Source: JAJPHT01 sp035526585
Lineage (GTDB): Archaea; Thermoplasmatota; SW-10-69-26; JACQPN01; JAJPHT01
Reading direction: 5' to 3'
DNA: 64,000 nucleotides
Assembly (NCBI GenBank): GCA_035526585.1
Contig: DATLCC010000027.1
Coordinates: forward strand, 3,800 to 67,799
Part shown: positions 24,730-34,400 of the stretch, piece by piece
How positions within the stretch are numbered: position 1 is the first letter of the stretch
Layout of the letters: each line of letters opens with the position of its first letter
Position numbers and translations under genes: made by a program
Notes under the pieces: model-generated
Databases searched by the model: none
Seen by the model: only the letters and a program-made list of their open reading frames with translations
Told to the model about the DNA's origin: nothing

Positions 24730-27700
24730 TCACGCGCTCACCTTCTTCTCGCCGAGCACCTTGTTGAGCTCATTCCGGACCGTCGCCAGCGAAGCCACGG
24801 CCTGGTCGCGCTCGCGGGATCCGATCGGGTGGTCCGAGTAGCGCGCCTCCTCGAAGAGCCCGATGAGCGCGCGCAGCGGCGCCGCGCCGATGGGGAGCGC
24901 CTTGCGGACGCCGGTCGCGAACTCGCGCGGCGTGTCGCTCGCCTTCTCGGCGAAGCCGTGGCGCGAGAGGTGCGCGGCGAAGCGCCGGTACGCGAGGAAG
25001 ATCGTGCCCGCGTACTCGTTGCCTGCGAGGAGATCGCGGATCGCCTCGTCGAGGATCTCGCGCGCCTCCTGGAGCTGGCGCCGGCGCAGCATGATCGCCG
25101 CGAGGACGACGCCGATGAGGGCGAGGACGATCACGACCGCGAGCGCGAGCGCCGCGTAGCCGATCGGCGTCGCGGGCCCGACGACCTTCATCGTCGTGCT
25201 GCGGAACTGCGCGGCGACGACGTCGTTCCCTCCGCGCACGGTGAGCGCGAGGGCCGCGTCGCCCGAGATGGGCGCGACGCCGGCGAGGGCGCCCTTGCCA
25301 TCCGCGTTCGTGGCCGCGACGACGGCGCTCGTGCTGGTGCCGATGACGTACGCGAAGCTCGTGTTGCGCAGGGGCTGCCCCTGGTCGTCCTTGAGGGTGA
25401 CGCCGCCGCCCAGCGCGAAGCCGCGCACGACGAGCGTCGGGAGCTCGACCTCGACCTTGGGGCGGATCTTCACGACGACGGGGAACTCCTTCGTGAAGCC
25501 GTCATACGCGTCCGTCTGGGGCGCGACGATGCGCAGCGTGGTCGCGCCGCGAGGCAGGTCCGCGGGGATCTGGATGCTGGAGACGAGCTTGCCATGCGAC
25601 GAGCGCAGCGCGCCGAGGTCGCGTCCGGCGAGGAACATGCGGAAGGTCGCGTCCACGGGCGCCCCGCGGTCGTCCGTGACGCGGCCTTCGAGCGGCGCCT
25701 GCTCGTTGCGCACGAAGGGGCCAAGCGTCGTGAAGTCGACGTTGAGGGGACTGCGGACGTACCACACGACCTCGCTCGTCGCGTTCGCGACCGTGGAGCT
25801 GCCGACGAAGCGCGCGCTCGCGCGGTGCGCGCCAAGCTTCGTGTCGTCGCCGAGCACGCGCGCGAGCTCGAAGGAGCCGTTGCGGCTCGTGCGCGCCTCG
25901 CCCACGCTCACGCCGTCGATGGCGAACAGGATGGCGGCGCCGGGGAGCGGGTGCTTCTCGTCGTCGACGAGGCGTCCCGCGAGCGAGACGGGGCCGCGCG
26001 TGACGCTCGCGTTCCCGAGCTCGAGGCGCACGCCCTGCACGACGCGCACGGTGGCGGCCGCCGAGGTCGGCTGGTAGATGCCGTTCGCGAGCGGCGTGAA
26101 GTCGGCGCCCAGCGACGCGAGGGCGGGGCGCTCGCTCGCGTTGGTCGGGACGAGGAAGCTCACGCTGCCCGACGCGTCGGTGACGATGACCTCGAGGCGC
26201 TGGCCGCGCCAGTAGCCCGCGATCGGCTGCGAGACGATGGCCTTGCCCTTGTCGTCGACGAGGTGCGCGCGCATCGCGAAGACCTCGCCGCGCACGATCG
26301 TGTCGGGCGCCTCCTCGATGACGAGGCGCGTCGTGGACGTGACGCGCGCCTGCGTCAGGTTCTCGGCGCGCGCGTGCGCGGTGTCGCCGGGGAAGACGAC
26401 GCGCAGCGCCTGCGTGCCGAGGTCGAGGCCGGCGAGGGGCACCGTCACGGCGAACGCGCCGTCGCTGTCGGCGAGCCCGCGCGCGAGCATGCCAGCCTTG
26501 TCGGAGTGCACCTCGATCACGCCGTCGAAGCCTTGGCCCTCGTTGTCGAGGAGCTTGCCGCGGATGGACACCTCGATCGTGCGGGGGCCTTCCACGCGGT
26601 TGAGCTCGACGACCCTCGCGGTGCGTTTGATGTCGAGCGGGAGGGTGACGTTCGTCGGGGCGGCGGTGTCGCTTCCCGCGAAGGTGAGGCGCAGCATCTG
26701 GGGCCCCGCCGCGATCGAGCCTGGCACCTCGATGCGCACGGCGAAGCGGCCGCCCGCGTCGGTGGTCGCGCTCTCCTCCACGCCGCCAAGCTCGAGCGTG
26801 ACGGGCGCGGTGCCGATCGCGCCGCCCGCGCGCTCGGTGCCATCCGCGAGCGTGACGGCGCGCGCAAGGAGCTGGCCGCTCACGGTGACGGTCTCGCCCA
26901 CCGTGGCGGACGCGCTCTCGGCGCGCGCGTCGAAGCGCGTGGGGTCCCGCACCTTGATCGGGAGGATCCTCTCGGTCGAGAGGAGGAAGGGATCGAGGCT
27001 CGTGAAGCTCGCGCTCAGCTGGTGCTGGTCGGGTCGGGCGACGCCGACGGGGATGCCGACGCGCGTGAGGTTGATCTTGCCGTTGCGGTCGGTGCTGAGG
27101 TTCTTGAGCTCAAGCGGGCTCGTGGAGCCCGTCCACTTGACGATCACGGTGCGGTCGATGAGCGGCGCGCCCGAGCTGTCGGCGAGCGTCAGCTCGCCCA
27201 CGAGCGTCCCGCCGTTGTCCGCCGTGTCGGCGACGTCCATCTCGATGTCCGTCGCGGCGCGCACGCTCACGGGCACGGGCGCGGAGACGGCGAACCTCGT
27301 CGCGTGCACGTTCACGTCGCGGACGACGCCGTTCCTGTCCGCGACGCGCGCCTTGTGCGTGCCGTACGTCGGGTCGCCGGGGACGGCGCCGACGCTCGTG
27401 TTGTAGACCCACGCGACGAGGCGGTTCTGCTCGCCGTGCGTCTGCGCGCCGGTGTCGAGCTGCGTCGGGTCGAAGTGGCCCAGCGCCGAGCCCTGGATGT
27501 TGCCAAAGAGGACGAGCCCGGGCGCGGGGATCGCGTAGACGCGGTCCTCGGTGATGTTCACGCTGAGGTTGAACGCGCCCGTCGCGTTCGTGAAGCCCGC
27601 GCCGACGACGCGGTCGCCGCCGGGCGCGAACACGCTCACGAGGACCGTGCGGTTCGCGACGCCGACGCGGCTTGCTTCGCTCCCTTCGAGGAGCGCGCCC

Positions 27701-30700
27701 GAGGCGCCGCACACGCCGCCCGCGCGCTCGTTGAGCACGACGCGGCCGCTGACGTTGAACTCGACGCCCTTGTCGACGGTGGTGGGCGCTGCGAGGTCGA
27801 GCACGGCCACGCACGCGCGCATGTCGCGCACGAGGACGCCGCTCGGGTCCGCGAGGTTGAGCGCAGCCTCGCGCGCGGCCTGGGGCGCGCCGGCGCCCTC
27901 GCCGATGCGCTGCGCGCGCAGGCGCTGCGCGTCCGCGGGGCCCGCGGCCTTGACCCACGCTTCGAGCTCGCGCATGTCGAGGATGGTGGTCGCGCCGTCC
28001 ACGACGCGGTTCAGGCGGTTGATCGCGGGGAAGGGATCCTCGCCCGTCGCGTCGTGGAGGCCGTCGTGGTCGGCGTCGGCGACGGCGCCGGCGGGGTCGT
28101 CGCCCCACCACCAGACGCCCTCCGTCGCCTCGACCCACCAGTCGGGCTTGTGCGCCTCGTAGGCGGCCGTGATCGCGTCGCGCTCCTTGGGGTCCTGGTC
28201 GTAGTACGCGATCCACCCGTCGGGCACGCCGGGGACGACGCTGTCGAGCTTGTCCGGGCGCATGTTGAACGGCTCCTGGCCGTAGTTGCGCTCGCCGAGG
28301 AAGTTGATCGTGCCGTCCGTGAGCGTCTCGTGCGCGATGCCGCGCGCGAGCCATTTCGCGACGAGGGTCGCGTCCGCGAGCGGATCGAGGTTCACGGTGA
28401 GCCCGTCGAGGAGGCCGTCGCCGTCCGTGTCCTCGTCCTTCGGGTTCGTGCGGATGCTCTCGCCGAAGAACGTCTTCGCGTCCTTGCCGGTGAGCTCCTG
28501 GAAGTCGGGGACCGTGTCTCCGTCCTTGTCGACGCCGCCGGTCTTGAAGCTCTCCACGTCCGTCGTGTCGAGCGCGTTGTTGCCGGCGGTGACCTCGATG
28601 CCGTCGTCGATCCCGTCGAGGTCCGTGTCGAGCGCGTTGGGGTCGGAGCCCGCCCCGAGCGTCTCGTCGCCCTGCTGGAACGTCACGATCTCGCAGCGCC
28701 CGGTCGGGCCGGCTTCGCATTCCTGCGCGACGTTCAAGCCGTCGCCGTCGGGGTCCTTCGAGCGATCGTCCGTCGCCGGGTCCGGATACGCGGAGCCGCC
28801 GCTGCTCTGGACGCGGTAGTGCGCCTCGAAGGCGTCGGGCGCGCCGTCGCCGTCCGTGTCGCCCATGTAGGGGTTCGTCCGCAGGCGCGCCTCGTCGGCG
28901 TAGGTCAACGTGCGCGCGCCGTAGATGCGCGCGGCCTTCACCGCGACGTTGTCGAGGTTGAGATCGGCGAAGCAGTTGTTGTCGTCCGCGAGCCGCTCGC
29001 CGCTCTTGAGCTCGCCCGAGAGATCGCCCGGCGGGCAGCCCGCGATCGCGGTCGTGAAGCGCACGTAGCCCGTGGTCTTCGCGCCCATGCCGCGCAGGTC
29101 GGCGATGGGCGTGATGGGCGAGTCGGCGAGCGCCTCGTCGATCTCCGCCATCGCCGCGAGCGCGACGCCGCCGAGGCTCGCGTCGCGGGCGGCCACGAGG
29201 CTCGGGTACGTGCCGCTCGTGATGCGGCTGCCCCAGAACGCCTTCCAGCCGTCGGGCACGCCGTCCGCGGTCGTGTTGAGCTCGTTGGGGTCCGTCTCGG
29301 CCTTGAACTCGAGCTCGTTCGTGAAGACGAAGGCGTGCGCGGTGCGCTCGTTGGACGCGCTGCGCGCCTCGAAGGAGTACCAGACGACGGAGTCGCCGTC
29401 GTTGTTGGCCTTGTCGTCGGTGACGCCGTCCGCGTCGGAGTCGGCGCGCCCTGGGTCGAGGTCCCACAGCCCGCGCGCGGCGTCGAAGCGTCCGTAGCGG
29501 ATCTCCCACGCGTCGGGCAGGTCGTCGCCGTCGGTGTCGGGGTTCGCCGGGTCCGTCGCCGTGTGCGGGACGGGCGTGGCGAACTCGGTGAGCCGGTACG
29601 CGGCCGGGTCTATCTCGGGGCCGCCGAGGAAGTAGACCTTGTCGCGCGCGGTGCCCGGCGCGGCGAACTTCTCGACGAAAAGACCGCCCGAGGGGTCGGG
29701 GTCGGCGACGTTCATCACGCCGTCGCCGTCGACGTCCGCGTCGGGGCGATACTTCGCGACGCGGTCCGCGTCGGAGAGGCTCGCGAGGCTCGGGTAGAGC
29801 TTCATCCAGTCGTGCACGGTCGAGAAGCGCGTCTGCGCGACGGAGCCGTTCCCGTTGTACGGGTAGCGCGGGCTCTGGCGGAGCGCCTCGTACGTGTCGT
29901 GCCAGAAGGAGACGCGCGCGCCGTCCTTCACGTGGTCGCCGGCCGAGTCCGCCTTCGTCGGATCGAGCCCGGCGCTCGTCCCGGAGGGGCGGACCTCATA
30001 CTTCGCTTCGCCGCGGACGACGCCGCACACCTTCTCCTCGTCGGAAAGCTGCGAGAAGGCCGTGTCGCGGTTCCTCGGGTCGGTGGGCGGGAAGGAGCGC
30101 TCGGTCGTCGTGCCGCACGCGGCGCGCCCGAGGTACTCCTCGATGTCGGTGAGGCCGTCGCCGTCCGAGTCGGGCTCGAGCGGGTTCGACGTCGCAAGGT
30201 AGGCGCGCGGCTTCGCCTCGGGGCCGGTGTCGAACGTGACGTTCGCGTACCAGCCGCGGATCTCGATCGGGTCGGGGAGGCCGTCCGCGTCGCTGTCGAG
30301 CGTGACGGGGTTCGTGCCGCCCCACCAGACGCCCTTCACGGACTCGTTCCAGTCGTCGGGGCGCGCGTATTCGTACGCGCCGCGCACGGTGAAGACGATG
30401 TCAGGGAGCGCCTTCTGGCCTTCCGGCGCGTAGGTGCGGTATTCGGCGAAGTCGCTCGCCCTGCCGATCACCTGGTCCACGTCCGCGCCGAACGGGGAGA
30501 GACCGTAGCGGACGTACCAGCCATCCGGGATGCCCGTCTGGGCGGTCTGCCAGTCCAAGGGGTTGAGCCCCTTGGCGTACTGCGTCGGCCGCCCCTCGGC
30601 GTCGGCGAGGGTCGGCCGGCTGGCCTCGAACTCCTCGAAGTTCGTGAGGCCGTCGCGGTCGGGATCCTGCGTCGCGACCGTCGGGTCCGTCACGGAGAGC

Positions 30701-31497
30701 TTGTAGCGCAGGAGCCAGCCGTCCGCGATCCCGATGCCGGCGGTGCTGAACTTGTTGGGAGCGGTCTGCGTGACGTGGATCTCCGTCCAGTCGTCGAGCC
30801 CGTCGCGGTCGCTGTCGGCTTCGAGCGGATCCGTGTCCGCCTCGAACGCCTCGAGGAGCGTCAGGTTGCCACGGCTCCCGGAGGCGACGCGGTCCGGCTG
30901 CACGTCCTTGAGCGGGACGCCGTGGTGGAGGAGCCAGCCGACGGGGAGCCCGCCCGTCGCGGGCGCGTCCGCGAGGGGGCTCGCATGCTCGGCCTTGCGC
31001 CACCAGGGGGCGTCCACGCCGGGCCTGTAGTCCGTGGGCTTGTTGTAGCTGTAGTAGACCGAGAGCGGGGGCGTGTACGCGCTCGGGTATCCTGCCGCGT
31101 AGACCGCCGGGAGCTTCGACGCGGCCGGCGCCTCGCCGTGCGCGTCGCGCGTGCTCGGGTCGAGCGGGTCGAAGCGGAACTCGACGAGCCATCCGTCCGG
31201 GATCCCGATGCCGGCGCTGTCCCAGTTCTGCGGGTCCGTGCCGTAGACGTAGTTCTCCAGCGCGTCGGAGAGGCCGTCGTTGTCCGCGTCGCGCTCCGTG
31301 AGCCCGCCTGCGCTGATCCGGTCGAGGTCCGTCGTGTCCGAGACGCGCGCGGCGGTGATGCCAAGCGCCCCGGGAGAGACGAGCGCGGTCGCGGCGATCG
31401 CGACGAGGAGGAGGACCGCGACGGCGCCGATCGCGATGGGGACCGCGTGGCGCGCAAGGCGCGTGGTGACGCTCGCGGGGACGAGCCGTGATATCAA
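24730..31497 (-). CDS. Giant membrane protein: calcium-loop ectodomain, Ig-like repeats, DUF4129-like cytosolic domain (2255 aa)
   Basis: An N-terminal helix (HAVPIAIGAVAVLLLVAIAA) is a signal anchor. Residues ~60-1200 hold over a dozen thrombospondin-type-3-like acidic loops (DADNDGLSD, DSDRDGLDD, DPDRDGLTN, DSDADGLPD, DSDGDGLTD, DTDGDDLPD, DTDGDGAPD) alternating with an IPDGWxxxxGLxP-type motif repeated at least five times. Residues ~1250-2060 are Ig/CARDB/carboxypeptidase-regulatory-like sandwiches (TNATGAFNLSVNITED, TTDAGGRFAVRIEVPG). A helix near 2080 (TPIGYAALALAVVIVLALIG) leads to a cytosolic domain with LAYRRFAAHLSRHGF, SDTPREFATGVRKAL and FEEARYSDHPIG, the DUF4129 pattern. The TTG start 31497 lies 2 nt after the previous stop. 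DUF4129 normally follows transglutaminase domains; none is seen here. Confidence 0.85.
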   Translation of the reverse strand: MISRLVPASVTTRLARHAVPIAIGAVAVLLLVAIAATALVSPGALGITAARVSDTTDLDRISAGGLTERDADNDGLSDALENYVYGTDPQNWDSAGIGIPDGWLVEFRFDPLDPSTRDAHGEAPAASKLPAVYAAGYPSAYTPPLSVYYSYNKPTDYRPGVDAPWWRKAEHASPLADAPATGGLPVGWLLHHGVPLKDVQPDRVASGSRGNLTLLEAFEADTDPLEADSDRDGLDDWTEIHVTQTAPNKFSTAGIGIADGWLLRYKLSVTDPTVATQDPDRDGLTNFEEFEASRPTLADAEGRPTQYAKGLNPLDWQTAQTGIPDGWYVRYGLSPFGADVDQVIGRASDFAEYRTYAPEGQKALPDIVFTVRGAYEYARPDDWNESVKGVWWGGTNPVTLDSDADGLPDPIEIRGWYANVTFDTGPEAKPRAYLATSNPLEPDSDGDGLTDIEEYLGRAACGTTTERSFPPTDPRNRDTAFSQLSDEEKVCGVVRGEAKYEVRPSGTSAGLDPTKADSAGDHVKDGARVSFWHDTYEALRQSPRYPYNGNGSVAQTRFSTVHDWMKLYPSLASLSDADRVAKYRPDADVDGDGVMNVADPDPSGGLFVEKFAAPGTARDKVYFLGGPEIDPAAYRLTEFATPVPHTATDPANPDTDGDDLPDAWEIRYGRFDAARGLWDLDPGRADSDADGVTDDKANNDGDSVVWYSFEARSASNERTAHAFVFTNELEFKAETDPNELNTTADGVPDGWKAFWGSRITSGTYPSLVAARDASLGGVALAAMAEIDEALADSPITPIADLRGMGAKTTGYVRFTTAIAGCPPGDLSGELKSGERLADDNNCFADLNLDNVAVKAARIYGARTLTYADEARLRTNPYMGDTDGDGAPDAFEAHYRVQSSGGSAYPDPATDDRSKDPDGDGLNVAQECEAGPTGRCEIVTFQQGDETLGAGSDPNALDTDLDGIDDGIEVTAGNNALDTTDVESFKTGGVDKDGDTVPDFQELTGKDAKTFFGESIRTNPKDEDTDGDGLLDGLTVNLDPLADATLVAKWLARGIAHETLTDGTINFLGERNYGQEPFNMRPDKLDSVVPGVPDGWIAYYDQDPKERDAITAAYEAHKPDWWVEATEGVWWWGDDPAGAVADADHDGLHDATGEDPFPAINRLNRVVDGATTILDMRELEAWVKAAGPADAQRLRAQRIGEGAGAPQAAREAALNLADPSGVLVRDMRACVAVLDLAAPTTVDKGVEFNVSGRVVLNERAGGVCGASGALLEGSEASRVGVANRTVLVSVFAPGGDRVVGAGFTNATGAFNLSVNITEDRVYAIPAPGLVLFGNIQGSALGHFDPTQLDTGAQTHGEQNRLVAWVYNTSVGAVPGDPTYGTHKARVADRNGVVRDVNVHATRFAVSAPVPVSVRAATDIEMDVADTADNGGTLVGELTLADSSGAPLIDRTVIVKWTGSTSPLELKNLSTDRNGKINLTRVGIPVGVARPDQHQLSASFTSLDPFLLSTERILPIKVRDPTRFDARAESASATVGETVTVSGQLLARAVTLADGTERAGGAIGTAPVTLELGGVEESATTDAGGRFAVRIEVPGSIAAGPQMLRLTFAGSDTAAPTNVTLPLDIKRTARVVELNRVEGPRTIEVSIRGKLLDNEGQGFDGVIEVHSDKAGMLARGLADSDGAFAVTVPLAGLDLGTQALRVVFPGDTAHARAENLTQARVTSTTRLVIEEAPDTIVRGEVFAMRAHLVDDKGKAIVSQPIAGYWRGQRLEVIVTDASGSVSFLVPTNASERPALASLGADFTPLANGIYQPTSAAATVRVVQGVRLELGNASVTRGPVSLAGRLVDDEKHPLPGAAILFAIDGVSVGEARTSRNGSFELARVLGDDTKLGAHRASARFVGSSTVANATSEVVWYVRSPLNVDFTTLGPFVRNEQAPLEGRVTDDRGAPVDATFRMFLAGRDLGALRSSHGKLVSSIQIPADLPRGATTLRIVAPQTDAYDGFTKEFPVVVKIRPKVEVELPTLVVRGFALGGGVTLKDDQGQPLRNTSFAYVIGTSTSAVVAATNADGKGALAGVAPISGDAALALTVRGGNDVVAAQFRSTTMKVVGPATPIGYAALALAVVIVLALIGVVLAAIMLRRRQLQEAREILDEAIRDLLAGNEYAGTIFLAYRRFAAHLSRHGFAEKASDTPREFATGVRKALPIGAAPLRALIGLFEEARYSDHPIGSRERDQAVASLATVRNELNKVLGEKKVSA

Positions 31498-31499
31498 GC

Positions 31500-34400
31500 T
31501 CAGCGCTCGTCACGCTCCCTCTGTCCGGAGGCGCTGCGCGCTGCCAGCCGGAGCGCCGGAGCCGACGAAGTCCCGAAGGCGTCCTTCGGCGCTTCGCTCC
31601 GTTCGGCGCTTGGGTGGCCCGGCCGTACTGCGGCACGTCTTCGCCTCGCTGCGCTGCGGCCCCGCTGGAGGCGCGTCGTCGTCGCGACGAGCGCGATGAC
31701 AGCGAGAAGCGCGAAGAGCCCGGGTCCAGGCACTCCGATCTTGGAGCCGAAGTGGACGCCCTGCTCGCTCGCGCTGCGGTCGCTGAGGCTCATCTCGTTG
31801 TCGGGGTCGAGCACGACCTTCACGTCGCCGCCACGCTGCGTGCTCACCCACGAGAGCGTCGCGAGCGCGCTGGACCCGACGGGGATGCGCGAGAGCTGCA
31901 CCTTGTCGACGGTGCGGCCGTCGACGACGAGCGCGACGCTCACGTTCTCGGCCTCGATGCCGCCGGCGTTCTGCACGGTCGCGGAGACGAGGATCAGCTC
32001 GCCGGCCTTGAGCGAGCCGCTGCCGGTGACGCTCGCGAGCGAGAGCTGCGGCCGGGCGACGTTGACGTCGAGCGGCGCTCCGCCGGCCGCGGCGCCCGCG
32101 ACGGCGGCGTGGAGCTCGACTCGCACGGCGCCGTCAGGCGCGTCCTTCGTGGCGTTGAGCGAGAGGAGCGCGTCGACGGCCTCGCCGGGCGCAAGGTGCG
32201 CGCGGGTGGGCGCGAAGGTCGCATTCCACCCTTCGGGCGCCTGCGCCGTGAGGTCGAAGGTCCCTTCGACGTTGCCGACGTTCTTCACGTGATAGCTCAG
32301 CGCGATCGGGCGCCCGGGTGTGAGGCCGACGCTCTTCGGCCCGCCGAAGTCGACGCGGGAGACGGCCTTCACGTTCACGGGGATGGAGACGTTCTGGAGG
32401 GCCTCGCGCGAGAGGCGCGTGGTGAAGGTGAGGTTGTAGGCGCCCGGCGGCGTGCCGGCGGGGACGTCGATGCGCAGGGGAAGGTCCGCGCTGTCGTTCA
32501 CCTCCAGCGTGAACCCCTCGGATTCGAGCGTGACGGGCCACGCAGGCGTGACGCTGGACGCGCCTGCGGGCGCGTCCGCGCCCCGCTTCACTTCGGTGGC
32601 GCCGGCGAGGAGCTCGACCGCGACCTGGCCGTTGCCGCGGTTCGTGACGGGGAGGACGAAGTGGAGGACCTCGCCCGGCTCAGCCTCGGGGTCGAACACG
32701 GGCGCGGTCGCGAGGTCGTAGATGCGGCGCACGACGACGACGGCGGAGACCTCGTCGCCCGCGACGCGGCCGCCTGTGCCGCCCGTGTCGATCTCGGCGG
32801 CGATCTTCACGCTCGCGAGGTCGCCCGCGCGGGCGCCAGGGGGCGGGGTGACGTCGACGTGCAGGACGTAGCTCAGGTTGGGATCGTTCGCGGGGTTCGG
32901 ATTGAGCGTGATCTCGCCGACCGAGAGGTCGGCTCGCCAACCTTTCGGCAGGATGCTGTCCTCGTGGAAGATCACGGTGAAGACGTCGTTGCCCTTGTTG
33001 CGCGTGGTGAGGTTGAACCGGACCGTCTCGTTGGGCTCGGCGAGGCGCGTCTGCGGGTCGAGGTTGAGCTCGAGGTCCACCTTGGGACGGATGCGCGTCG
33101 CCGTGTTCACGACGTCGGCGGCGAGCGCGCTCGCGGCGCTGCGGGCCGTGATGCTCACGATGTTCTGGGGAGCGGTCTCCGCGTTGGGCGCCTTCACGCG
33201 GAAGGTGAGCGTCGTGCTCTCCCCGCCATCGAGGCGCAGCGAGGTCACGGGCTCGTCGTCGAGGAGGAGCGCCTGCTCCCAGCCGGGCCGCGGATCCTCC
33301 ACGGCGAGCGCGAACGTGTCGGTCGTGCTGCCGGTGTTCTTCACGACGATCTGATAGCGATGCTCCGCGCCGGGATCGAGGCCGATGGGCGGGTCGATCG
33401 TCTTGCGGCCACCTTCGACGTCGAACCACATGCCCACGCCGTAGGCGATCTTCACATAGACGCTGATCTTGAACGTCGCAGCCACCCCGCCGGCCTTGCT
33501 CCGGGCCTCGACCAGGATGGTGCGCGACTTGTTCACGTCTTCAGCAGACGGCGTCACCACGACGTTGAGCCGCTCCGACGAACCGCTGGTGAGCGTGAAC
33601 TCCTTCGCGCACCCTTCCACGGTCCACCCTTCGGGCGTCGAGCAGGCGACCTCGATCGTGTCGGTCAACCCCTCGCCCGCCACCCAGCGGCCCAGGTTCA
33701 GGACGTCGAGGCGCACGGAGAGGGGCGAGCCGGGGCCGGTGCTCAGCGGCAGCGAGCGCTGCTCGGTCTGAGGGCTGCGGATCTCGACGAGCGGGCCGCG
33801 GAACTCGGCGCGGCCGATCGTCGCGTCGATCGGGACGGGACGCCCGGGCGGGTAGTAGGAGTAGCCGATGCCGTGCGGCAGCCGCTCGCGCGTGACCGAG
33901 TCCTCGGTGAAGAATTCGGCGGGCGAGAGCGAGACGGCCGAGATCGGCTTCGTGCTGAGGAGGTGCACCTGGCCCGTGAGGTCGCCCGTGGGCTCGCGGA
34001 GGCTCACGAACTCGTCGCGCTGCAAGGAGCGCACCTGCGTCGTGTAGTTGAGCTCGCCGTTGCGGTCGTGCTCCGTCACGATGGTGAGCTTCGTGTTGTT
34101 GTAGTGGCCGAAGATGCCGACGCCCTGCGAGTCCTTCGTGTCCACGTAGTAGTCGATGCCCGCGAGGCCCGCGTAGGGGCCGATCATGGGGCGCGTGACG
34201 TTCTTCGTGGGATCGCCCATCTCGCGCTCGCGCGCGCCCACGAAGAGGCGGAAGGCGGCCGGAGGCGCTGGCGGGTCGGAGCGCGCGTCGGGCGTCGTGT
34301 AGAACTCGTAGAGCGGTTGCGGGCTGACGCTCTTCTGCACGGCGACCTCCTCGCACCCCTGGCGCTTCTCGAGCTCCTTGCCGGGCGCGTTGGGCAGAAG

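Noticed and set aside
24448..31491. Plus-strand reading frame of 2347 codons opposite the DUF4129-like gene
   Set aside because: Same GC-driven antisense effect; the predicted protein is low-complexity and charged, with no recognisable fold. Similar frames opposite 16.6-20.4, 31.5-35.7, 37.0-43.5 and 43.6-48.0 kb were dropped for the same reason.
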